From Apophysomyces variabilis (lineage: Eukaryota > Mucoromycota > Mucoromycetes > Mucorales > Mucoraceae), in the NCBI GenBank assembly GCA_002749535.1, contig MZZL01000399.1, positions 186,001-250,000 on the forward strand: 64,000 bases of DNA, written 5' to 3'. How positions within the stretch are numbered: position 1 is the stretch's first letter; each line of letters opens with the position of its first letter. Below the pieces are notes generated by a model. That model was not told where the DNA came from. It did not search any database and was given only the letters and a program-made list of their open reading frames with translations. The position numbers and the translations under genes were made by a program. Shown here piece after piece: positions 1 to 9,872 of this stretch.

Positions 1-21
1 GCATGTAAAGCATTGGCGTTT

Positions 22-321
22 TCAGTCACGGAGAGGTGACAACACTCGATTGATTTCATAGGTGCTCGCACTCAATCGTTTCCTGCTGTCAAACACTCGA
101 AACTCTTCATATCGTCCGGGTTTGCAATATTTTTCAAAAATGAACAATATCTTCAAAACATCGTCGAGTTGAACCAAGTATTGTTGCCAGTTTGCAATCG
201 ATGATGGCAAAGTGATCGTGGTCAGTTTCATCATGAAATAAAGGCCATCCGCCATCAATTCTGTCACATAAAAAGGTTGACGTATGGTTGACACATTGGA
301 TCGATAGGCAAGCGCTGACAT
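22..321 (-). CDS. Hypothetical protein, possibly a fragment of a multicopy fungal family
   Basis: A 99-codon ORF opens with a true ATG and lies next to the window edge. It contains a hydrophobic, helical-looking stretch (LTTITLPSSI, then LVQLDDVLKILFIFEKYC). I do not recognise the product. Its style resembles C-terminal parts of uncharacterised Mucorales multicopy proteins, but that is an impression and not an alignment. The neighbours to 3 kb are degenerate, so this may also be a remnant. No splice sites were assigned and it may be one exon of a longer gene reaching outside the window. Confidence 0.25.
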   Translation of the reverse strand: MSALAYRSNVSTIRQPFYVTELMADGLYFMMKLTTITLPSSIANWQQYLVQLDDVLKILFIFEKYCKPGRYEEFRVFDSRKRLSASTYEINRVLSPLRD

Positions 322-633
322 TACCTTGATCTAGGGCTCGGAATATGACCCGGCCCAACCGGATATCTGGCGGGCAGCCTTCAGTGGGCCCACCTTAGTC
401 TGATAGGCCTAGTGTGCTGGGTTCCGGGTTAAGATCTTGTCCCAACCTAGTTATAACCCACTCGATTAAGGCCTGCCCATTTCAAGTCCTAAAAGGATGT
501 GTCTGACGATACTTCCATTGCTGGCCAATCTGATTTTATGGACGGCACTTCGTGCGATAAAATAAGAAGCTTATGATCCGGGTCATTCATCACTCCATAT
601 TTGTCGCTCAAGTACATCACCTACTATTAATAA

Positions 634-1077
634 TTGTTTTTTTTTTGTATCCGAGATATCATCAACACTGTCCTCACCAGATTCAATGCGCCCTGCGAAC
701 TTGCGCTTGTAAAGGAAGCCAACTGCGATTTCTGCGCACGACGTTGTATTCTTATCTCAAGTACAACTTTGCAAGCGCATCTATCCGAACAGATGCATCC
801 GTTGGCCGCCCTGGGGCACTTTATCTCTTCTGAAGCCCAGTCAGCTCTTATGGTTCAGTTTGGGTTGACGGACACCACCGTCAAACTATTGTACACTGTA
901 GCAAAGGAGCATCTGCAAGTCATCTGCGGCCAAGAAGACGAAAAGCTTCAAGAGATATACCATATCTGTCAAAACCTTGAGGGACAATTAGCCAAAATCA
1001 AACAATCCAAATTGGAAAGGTCCACGACGAGAGCAATACGGAAGGGAAAGGGTAGAGGAAGAAAACCAAAATGAAAT
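634..1077 (+). pseudogene. 5'-truncated member of the local hypothetical family
   Basis: The reading frame is open to a stop after a Lys/Arg-rich tail (GKGRGRKPK). The first in-frame ATG is only at 793, so the upstream part has no proper start. From about 781 the protein matches the minus-strand frame at 1579-1869: both have LxPLAAxG, then VKLLYTVAK or MKLLYTVAR, then EDEKLQxIxxIC. The two copies face in opposite directions. Function is unknown. The missing start and decayed neighbours suggest a truncated copy, though a spliced upstream exon cannot be excluded. Confidence 0.4.
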
Positions 1078-1578
1078 AAAGAGAAGATCTTTTAGAAGAA
1101 GAATGCTGATTTTTTTTCTTTTTTAACGTTTTTAAAACATTTTACTTTTCTTTTTTTTTTTATAATTATAACATAGACAGGTCAAGATGGAGTGCTGATG
1201 AGGGCCGAGCTTTTAGAAGCTGGTTTAGGATGTAGGAGATCGGAGCAGCAGTGACAGAGGTCGAGAGCCTCATACATGTGTTGTATTGGGATGGATAATT
1301 GATAAGACACAGAGGCTCAAACAAGACAAGTACGTTGAGACTACTGTTTATTCCTGAAAGAAGGATAATGAACTAAGAACCCGTTTGAAAGCGTTCATCA
1401 TACTCTACGACCAAGTGTAAGTGTTCCTCATTAGAGGGTTGGCTTCTTCCCATATTGCGTTTCAAGTGTTGCAATGGTGACGTTTCAGGTATCAATGTTG
1501 TTTCCATTGCCATCGTACACTTCCGTTTTTGGTGTTGTAGATATCGTGCAGCGTCATCGATGTAAAGTACTGCCTTAT

Positions 1579-2393
1579 TCACGGAGCTGGTGTGCCTTTC
1601 CTTGATACAGTCCTTGATTTTCTATAGCTGATTCTTAGTGTGTCGCAGATATCTTTTATTCCTTGCAGTTTCTCGTCTTCTGCGGCAGACAAATGTTCTA
1701 AGTATTTGCGCGCGACCGTGTACAGCAATTTCATAGTACTTTCGTATCGCCCATGTCGTAGCTGTTGCATTGAGTCGGCTTGTGCGCATGAAAAGATCCC
1801 GTGCGCCGCCAACGGGTTGAGTTCCGCTGATAAATGTTCGATAGTCAAGGCCTCCCATGATACCAACAAACACCGGCGTGCCCAGAACTGATAGACTACT
1901 TATTTGGCAAACGATAGATCGCTGCACAGCATCGCTCTGCTCAAGACGGGCCTTGTTATGTTGGAGACACCCACGATCAGCAGGAATGAAATCGGGCTAT
2001 GCGCTTGAAAAATGGAAGTGCAGTAACTTATCGCATGGTTCATGAAAGCGTCGTCGACGACTTTTTGTACCTTGATAGCAACGAATGTCAAATATTTGGC
2101 AACGTTGGAACGCGGTATGTAAAGGAACTCCGTTGGGCAAAGAGCATATGCATTCTGTGGGGCGTCCATAAAATTTGTCGACAAAAGATTAAGAATCTCT
2201 CATCCGTTAGGATAATCTTGCTGATCAAATCCATTCCAGGACCATACTCCTGCGGTAAAACATAGTCTTCAATAGTTTGATTGTCTTCGTCGTCTGAATG
2301 TCTACGTAAGAATGTGTTTGGGATTCTAACTCGGAGAGCACGCCATCCCAGTACAACAAATTCATTAAACGATCCAAGAAAGTCAAAGATCAC
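1579..2393 (-). pseudogene. Frameshifted paralogue of the gene at 2510-3007
   Basis: Three overlapping minus-strand frames (2088-2393, 1900-2184, 1579-1869) together read like one broken protein. Its first part (YGPGMDLISKIILTDER) matches YRPGTDLLSKVVLTDSR in the adjacent gene. Its middle part (APQNAYALCPTE, LYIPRS) matches APENAYITVPTK and LYMPRS. Its last part (MKLLYTVAR, AAEDEKLQGI) matches the plus-strand copy at 781-1000. At least two frame changes are needed to read through. It is a decayed tandem copy of an uncharacterised family. Confidence 0.45.
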
Positions 2394-2509
2394 TGAGCCA
2401 CTTTCTTATTGTCTCTCATTTCCAATCCAATAAACATCAACCATGTCAATTTATTTCTTCTCTATTAGAAGTATGTAACTATTGCCGGAAGTAATCAGGC
2501 TTGCCATGT

Positions 2510-3007
2510 TCAATAACGAATGACTTTCTGCTCGGTTGTTGAGAAGACTATCTTTGGACAACAGTAAGCACCGCTTCTCCCAAAAAGTGCACTGTATTTC
2601 CCTGAGGAAAGGAAGTTGTTCGTACTGTGTAGACTGCTTGAAAATGCGCTCATCAGTTGATGGTCACTGATGATAAGACAGATAGGCAACGTCTTGTAGA
2701 TTTCATATATGTTGGTGCATTGCAGGATTATTTCACTGATGTGCTCTTCCTCCAAAGTCTGTCGTATGCTGATAGCAATAGGTGGCAACGAGTCTAAACT
2801 TCCGGATCGCGGCATGTAAAGGATATCACACAAATTGTGACCCATTGATTTTGTTGGAACAGTTATGTATGCGTTTTCCGGGGCTTTGACCAGGTATCTT
2901 GTCATCATGCTAATAATTCGGCTATCTGTGAGTACAACCTTGCTCAGTAAATCAGTGCCGGGACGATAATCATATGGAATTGTAAAATCGTCGATGATCG
3001 CCTTCAT
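2510..3007 (-). CDS. Hypothetical protein, family member with tandem decayed copy
   Basis: A 165-codon ORF with an ATG start. It begins MKAIIDDFTIPYDYRPGT and contains a LYMPRSGSLDSLPP segment. The C-terminal part seen in the neighbouring copies (KLLYTVAK, EDEKLQ) is missing here, so this copy is either truncated or spliced onto an exon I could not place. I do not recognise any catalytic motif, signal peptide or membrane segment. Its closest relative in the window is the frameshifted copy immediately downstream on the same strand. Confidence 0.35.
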   Translation of the reverse strand: MKAIIDDFTIPYDYRPGTDLLSKVVLTDSRIISMMTRYLVKAPENAYITVPTKSMGHNLCDILYMPRSGSLDSLPPIAISIRQTLEEEHISEIILQCTNIYEIYKTLPICLIISDHQLMSAFSSSLHSTNNFLSSGKYSALFGRSGAYCCPKIVFSTTEQKVIRY

Positions 3008-3124
3008 CTGAATGCTTTCTTGAGAGGTGTGTTTCCGTTTCTTATGTATTTAAATTACTTCTGGGGGAATGATCCATTGGATCCTCTGAGTGGGGAAGTG
3101 AAAAGGAAGAGAAGCGTACGTATA

Positions 3125-3295
3125 TCCTGTAGTTGTTCAGCGTAGGCAAGAGTCTCGCTACTACTTTGCTCCTGACAACTGACCAAAACTCCTTGATAAG
3201 ATTGAGTTCAGGCAAGTATGATGGAGAATAGGCATATCGATATCCTCGAGACTCAATATGCCTTGATATATGGTCGGCGTTGGGGATAGAGGTAT
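3125..3295 (-). pseudogene. Tc1/mariner-type transposase fragment (C-terminal DDE part)
   Basis: Minus-strand translation gives HISRHIESRGYRYAY followed by YLPELNLIKEFWSVV. This matches the well-known end of Tc1/mariner DDE transposases (consensus SPELNPIExxWs), where the Glu of ELN is the last catalytic acid. The frame is open only over this short stretch and no start or terminal repeats were found. It is a relic and not a functional gene. Confidence 0.6.
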
Positions 3296-3453
3296 TATCC
3301 CGTTACTAGTAGTAGTAAATAAAAGAGTCCTTTCGAACCCACTGCCTCAAAAAAGCAATGTCGCAGGTCGCAGTTTTAAAAAATCTCGTTTGTACAGAAA
3401 TGTAACCTTTTCTCTTGCACCTTTCGTTCTACGGATCGCCCTTGTCTTCGACC

Positions 3454-4863
3454 ATGACAGCTATCAATAATAGCAGCGAAGATTCATCGCCAAGCAATTC
3501 ACTGCAATTCAACGTTGACAATCTTCCCGAGTCCTTCCAGCGATTCCTCAAAGAGAACGACATCGATCCGCAGATCTATACTGTCACCGATCTACCACGC
3601 TTTGTACGCTGGAATACCCATAAGGCTGCAGCAGAGCTTCCCACTGTTGAACAATTACGAGAACAGCTCCAAACAGACAAAGTGTGGGCTGTCACAGGCA
3701 TGCAGGGCTTCTTTGGCGTCGAATTGAAGGGTCAACGATTGGTAGATATTCCTGCGTAAGTAAAATATGAAGAAAACAGCTATCGACAAGAATTTATCGC
3801 TAAAAACGATTAAAAAGTTATAAAGATCACAAAATATTTGGTATTGACCTGAGTTCCGCTATTGCGGTGGAAGCACTCGAAATAGAAAAAGATGACCATG
3901 TGTTGGATCTTTGTTGCGCACCAGGAGCAAAACTATGTATGATTGCGAATCTTTTGGGCGAGGAAGGAACTGGGACAGTAACAGGCGTGGATCTGGCCGC
4001 TCATCGATTGGCAACATGTCGATCTCTGTTAAAGAAATACCGTGTGGGTAGTCGGGCAAGATTGTTCGAGGCGGATGGGATGACATTCGACGTTGGGCCG
4101 CCCTGTCGACTGGGCAATAAAGTGCTTAGTGAAGAAGAACCTATGACGAAACGCGCAAAGAGAGAGACGATTCAACCATTTTGGGCACCGAAATTATTAC
4201 GATACGATCCTCAACAGGCTGGCCGTTTGTATGACAAAGTAAGTAAAAACGCAATAGCATGTATCGAATAACGTATGTATGGTTTATTGATGAACCTATC
4301 AGGTACTCGTGGACGCGGAGTGTACGCATGATGGATCGATTAGTCATATCATCAAGGTGAGGAGCATGCCTTGAGTGAGGTGTCATTGCGTATTTCTTCT
4401 AAACCGTGAAAACTTTTTATAGTACGAGAAATGGGGCTGGGATCAATTTGAGAATAACTTCATGGATCCGGACCGTTTGGCCAACATTTGCCAATTACAG
4501 GTAACCATCTAAAAGAGGGAAGGCCAATTAATTAAATCAATTTCGTCTGTGCAGCGCAACTTAATGAAGCAAGGCTGGTCTAAGCTTAAGGAAGATGGTA
4601 TTATGGTATATAGTACCTGTTCACTGACAGTCAGTCAGAACGAAGAAAACGTCAGCTGGTTTCTGGAACATCATAAGGATGCTGTACTAGAAAAGGTACC
4701 ACTCATAGAAAAATTAGATATCGATCTGGCATCGATAAAGAAGATTACATCGAGTGAGTCTATTTTAAAGTCTATGGAAGCATCCTGTGTACGATTTGAT
4801 CCTCTGATCAGCCGTACGAGTGGGTTCTTCCTTGCTCGATTCAAGAAAATAAAGGAAACTTGA
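3454..4863 (+). CDS. NOL1/NOP2/Sun-type RNA (cytosine-5) methyltransferase-like protein
   Basis: Five exons (3454-3755, 3818-4238, 4303-4356, 4423-4500, 4555-4863) join in phase to 387 residues. The S-adenosylmethionine motif is VLDLCCAPGAK near residue 128, followed by the acidic loop GVDLAAHRL. Motif IV reads VLVDAECTHDGS (about 242-251) and motif VI holds the nucleophile TCS (Cys about 307), as in RNA m5C methyltransferases of the RsmB/NSUN family. Motif IV has EC where most family members have PC. The likely substrate is tRNA or rRNA; the exact target cannot be read from sequence. The start is the first ATG that leaves the N-terminal domain intact. It lies about 300 bp upstream of the ADAM gene on the same strand. 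Confidence 0.8.
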
Positions 4864-5160
4864 ACGTATGCACGATGAAGGTGGCAGAGGACAAGGAAAG
4901 AGAGAGAAATAGATAATATAGACGATGAAAGTATCTATTCTTTTTATCAGCTATTTTCGTCTGTGTTTCTGTTCGTTTGTGAGCAATTATGGACGATGCT
5001 TGAGCACTTGATGAATTTCGGGGTTTGGATAATGGAAAACGAATCAATCATTGGCTGTTGCCAAGCAACCGTAATGAGGGACAGGGCCGATACTTACTTG
5101 GCACAGAAAGTAAGTTTATGAATGGGTGTATTGGACGCTCGGCCTCTGCCTTTTTACTCC

Positions 5161-8100
5161 ATGCGGACATTGGCCACACTGGCCCTTTGTTTTTTAGCAT
5201 TGCTATCTCCAGTCCAGGGCGCGGGCGATAGTGAGCATATCTTGGAAATCATGGCATAATGCACTCATCGATGATTCAGGTTGGGCGTCACCACCGGAGC
5301 GAATCGCACGAGTGGAATCCGTTGTTGACCCAGAACTGTACTTCCTCCCCGATTCACCCCGCTCTTTCAGACATTATGCGGAATTAAAGCATAACGATGC
5401 ATTTATATTACGTTTCTCGGCATTTGGCAAACCTATTGCCCTGAATCTCATGCCGAACAATGATCTCTTTCATCCCGACGCGAGAACAACCATTATTGAT
5501 GTGGATGGAAAAGAAATAGTGGAACGTCTCTATCAGCAGGATTATCGGATTTACAAAGGATATACGCTGGACGATCCATCCGAGAGCTGGGCACGGATTG
5601 CCATCCGGCACGATATCGAGTAAAGCAAGACAAAGAAGCACCATTTAGCATAGGGCTTCCTTTCCACTTGTTCGACAGGCTCATTGACCTTTTCTTTCGT
5701 TTCTTTCATTAGACATATGTATCCTTACCCTTTATTCGAAGGTGTTTTCTCACAGAATGGGGACATCTACCACATACAAACACAGTCCAACTTTCGGCTG
5801 AGGAAGCGTCACGACGACCCTTTACCGAAGACGGAAGGACCAATGGTAATCTTTCGCGAATCAGATATGGAAAACACAACAACAGCGGAATTAGGACCAT
5901 TGCAACCAAGAGCTTGGCATCGTCATGGCGGCGGAGACAGTATCTGTGCCATGGAAGAATTAAATTACAATCGCAAATTGACTGGTCTTAAACCAAGGCC
6001 TCCTTCACCCGATCAATTCTATTGGGAACCGGAACAGCGAATAGGAAACCATTCATCGAATAATAATAACTTAACCAAGCGAGGCTCACCCACATCGACA
6101 CCGATGCAGACGCAAGGATGTCCCACAGCCAGAAAAAGTAGGTTTCCTGGAAACGAGAAGAAAAAGAAAAGATCAAAGATCTTGGGAAATACCCGACCCG
6201 TTTTAACTGAAAAAAAAACCTCTTTTTTTTTCCATTTTTAAAAAGTCGCGTATATGGGTGCAGGTAAAGAAAAAGAGATAATGGCAAAAACGAAACAGGC
6301 TGAACGTTAATGAGTGAACTTGTGTTTATCAACTAAGCGGCCGACTGTACCTACGTGAAATCGTACGGTGGCATACGTTATGCCAAGATTCAAATTATCA
6401 ATGATTGGAACGCGGCATCTGCTGTTTATGAGCGCACGTTTAACATCTCCCTCGGTCTCATCTATCTCCATATGTCGATCCCAGAATGTCCTGCGCAACC
6501 GCTTACAGGCACCACCTGGAATCAGGATTGCTCTCGCTCTTATACCATCAATAACCGATTGAGTGACTTCAGCTTATGGCGAGGAAGGAAAGGGGAAGAC
6601 GGAGCCGCTCTATGGCACTTAATGACCAAATGCTCGTACGTAGATGGCTGTTGAAAAAGAAGTGGGCTTAATGAGTACTAGGACGGGTGTCAAAGTCGGT
6701 ATTGCTTGGCTCAGCCAACTATGCGAGACGCAGGCTTCACAGCAGATCGAAGGTAAAATAAGGGGACGATGACCTTACTTTTTTCTGCATGCATCTATGT
6801 ACAGGGCTGCTAGTTGACTTGTTCCTTTGTCACAGACGATGGGTCATTTGAATGGGTCTCTGGCACGGGCGTATCATCTATCACAAGAGATGAATGGAAG
6901 GTTGTGGCCCATGAAATCGGTCATGGATTTGGTAAATCCATAATAGTAACAGCAAATCACCTCTTACGGTCACTTAACCTTTTTTTTTCATATATGTGTG
7001 TGCGACAAACAATTAGGTGCTATTCATGATTGCACCGCAAGGAATTGCCCATGTATTGGAAATTGTGGTTGCTGCCCACTTAGCGCTAAAAAATGTAGCG
7101 CTGGTGAGACGTATCTCATGAATCCGACAAGCAATGTATCTACAGAAGATTTCAGCCCATGCTCGATATCCGATATCTGTGGATCCTTTCCGAATATTGG
7201 CTACTGCCTCCATTGTAAGTTGCAGTTGGCATGTTTTTTTGTTTTTGGCGAAATGGAAACGCTGATATTCGTCTTGACGAAAACGAATATAGCTCCTGGT
7301 ACGCGTACGCAAGCTCCATTTTCTTTATGTGGCAATGGTATTCTTGAACCTGGAGAAGAATGCGATCCAGGTCTGACGGATAGCGCTTGTTGTTACGCAC
7401 GCACATGCCGTTTGAAGCCTGGCGCTTTATGCGAGTGAGTAGTAGTTTTAGTAATAGTTAATCAGATTTTATCATGAACGACTCCAGAGGGATATTGATC
7501 ATTCCATTCTATACTTCAGTGATTATAGCCAAATGTGCTGCCTGAACTGTAAGGTTGCTCCTGCTGACACCGTTTGCCGGCCGCCCATTTCTGAATGTGA
7601 TCTCCCCGAATACTGTTCCGGACAATCCACTCAGTGTCCTCCGGATCGTTATGAACCGGATGGATCCTCTTGTGCAAACAATACGATGAAATGTGCTTCG
7701 GGCGTATGTACTTCCAGAGATGAGCAGTGTACTGCTCGTGGTTTACGACTTAACATCACCGAGCAGTGCTCTTTCCAAAGAGATTCTTGTCAAATCAGCT
7801 GCACAGACCCAGTCGATCCCCGCAACTGTCTCGTACTTAGCGGGATATTTCTCGATGGAACGGAATGTGGATTGGCTGGTTTTTGTTACAAAGGCGTATG
7901 TGTAGGCACGGGTGCTTGTAAGTTTCACGTTTTCTTTTTTTTTTCTTTCTTTGTGTGTGTGCGCCAACGTTAAGGTCGATCGTAGGGAATACGTTGAAAG
8001 CTTGGGCAAATCAAAACCGAAAGTTAGCCATTCCGGTATTTTTATTGAGTGGATTACTTGTCCTCTGTCTTCTTACTTGGTGTTTTTGGTGCCTCATGGA

Positions 8101-8515
8101 TCGAAGACGACGGCGTCTCACTGTCAATAAAGACAAGAACTCTCGGCCTTCATCGATTGCCAGTGTGACCAAGCTACCACCTACGGCGGCTACACCTGAT
8201 ATAAAAGGGGTGGTAGTGCAGCCCAGTTCTCCTCTTGACATCAAAACGGACAATCATTTGCCTGTTCACTCAATTCCAGAGGAAGCCTGGGAGTTACGTC
8301 CAATATCTGATCCATCTACCCGAACCTCTAGTCACCGGTATAATCTTTCCGAAGGAAGTTTCCCTTCTTCTTTTCATCCCACAGAAACCCCAGACACCAT
8401 AGTAACTCAGCAAGGATCTTTACCAGGAACGACTAGCCAGTATCAGCTTCAGAAAACAGATCAACTTGAAGCCATGAATACTGGTACCCATCGACGAGTT
8501 AAATCCAACGTGTAA
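5161..8515 (+). CDS. ADAM-family membrane metalloprotease with disintegrin domain
   Basis: Eleven exons (5161-5230, 5280-5619, 5713-6137, 6246-6263, 6338-6635, 6682-6752, 6836-6931, 7017-7214, 7293-7434, 7520-7917, 7986-8515) join in phase to 861 residues. Order: signal peptide (MRTLATLALCFLALL), prodomain, catalytic domain with zinc site HEIGHGFGAIHD (about 433-444) and Met-turn YLMNP, Cys-rich disintegrin domain starting CGNGILEPGEECDPG (about 518), Cys-rich region, one transmembrane segment (about 700-724, after LAIPVF) and a cytoplasmic tail of about 135 residues rich in Pro, Ser and Thr. It is expected to be a cell-surface or endomembrane zinc protease that cleaves proteins in the lumen or cell wall space. 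Exon 4 is only 18 nt, yet restores the conserved YMG-AADCTY segment. The substrate is unknown. Confidence 0.85.
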
Positions 8516-9804
8516 ATTAAGTTTGTTTCATATATTTTTCTTGTCCTTTTTTTTCGTGCATATATATATATATATACATAGAATCATCCTATTCCTGTTT
8601 TTTTTAATTTATTTTGTTTGATATCGGCCTTCCGTATGTGCCAACTTGAATACACGACAATAGTGTGCTAACAGCTGTTATTATTTGTTACATTGATAGT
8701 ATATGTTTTTCGACCCTACTGCTGACTCTTTTTGGTTAAATTAGGATAAGCCGCAACCGACTGTTCTTGTAACACGTTACCGTGGTCTCCGGAACAGCAG
8801 CAGAATTCCTGGGGAACTATTTCAGCCACGTTTATCGTACATAGTTTGTACGTCTATAATAGCCTTTGAAGGGTTTTGCATATGCACTAATATCCTGTGG
8901 CTTCAAGGGTTACCACTGTGGATTGTAGGCTGATAGATCTCGAGAGGAAAATGCACTTATTAATAGGCCGATTGCCGAACTTTGCGTGAGACCGAATAAT
9001 ACATCAATTGCAAACCGGTAAAATCCCACAGAAGAAGGATATTGCTAATGGAATAGTGAGAAAGCGCTATAAAAATTTTGCCGATCCGCTTGAGGTTAAT
9101 GGATAGTGTTGGAACGCTCATAGCGCTGTATGTACAGTAGTTTGGACATGCAAAATGAAATCGGTAAGCAAATAATGGAATGGATCGAAACAGGGAGGTG
9201 TTTCTGTTATGGTTTGATCCCCAAAACTGTGAAGTACTGTAGCGATAGAGCGATACGGCATCGTTGTTTTCCAAAAGCCCGGGTGGCTATTGTTCAGGTT
9301 TTGGATTGGTACGGCGAGATAGAAAAAGTAAAAGAACGTGCGTACGTGTGATTGCGGGGAAGAGAGCAAAGGACCAGGCAATGGCATTCACCCGGTTGCC
9401 TGCTCTAAATAATTGATCCGGTTACCGTGATAACAAAGTTCATCCGTTGGCCGATCGAATAAACTCGGGCGACTTCCACTGATCCAATGGTAAGCACCAC
9501 ATCTGGTCGGACTTTTGCTGCTGATCGGATCAGCGACTTGTTCCTGCGAGTGAGCCTTTCATTCACACCTAGCTAGCCATTTGATAGAATTCGTCATAGC
9601 GTAGACTAAAGGCAATAATAACGACAAAGGTCTACTGATTAACTTGCAGCAGTTGTTGGGTGTCTTTCTGAGTTCCTTCATTCTGTCCTACTGTTCGACT
9701 TGCCACCCATGCCTAACTTCCGTTCCCGCATTGTCATAGTGCCATGAAGACAGTGGGTCTTATAAACCAGCAAGATCGGATAAATTTTCAAGACCAACTC
9801 CCAG
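8516..9804. other. Intergenic spacer between ADAM and hydrolase genes
   Basis: No gene is supported. There is a short TA repeat near 8561-8576 and T-rich runs, fitting a 3' untranslated region. Small ORFs on both strands near 9.0-9.35 kb show no recognisable motif and are treated as chance. Confidence 0.5.
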
Positions 9805-9814
9805 TATATAAATA
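9805..9814 (+). promoter_or_regulatory. TATA box of the CocE/NonD-type hydrolase gene
   Basis: TATATAAATA lies about 60 bp upstream of the ATG at 9873, a normal distance for a fungal core promoter with a short leader. A CA-rich leader (CTACAACAACCA) follows, which is common just before fungal starts. Confidence 0.5.
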
Positions 9815-9872
9815 CATATGATTGCTCGCAAAGTGAATCGATCATCATTCCCTACAACAACCATTGCTAACA

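Noticed and set aside
8559..8578. TA dinucleotide repeat
   Set aside because: A short simple repeat in a 3' flank, common in fungal DNA and not informative.
9130..9351. 73-codon plus-strand ORF before the hydrolase gene
   Set aside because: No recognisable domain, and an equally long minus-strand frame overlaps it.
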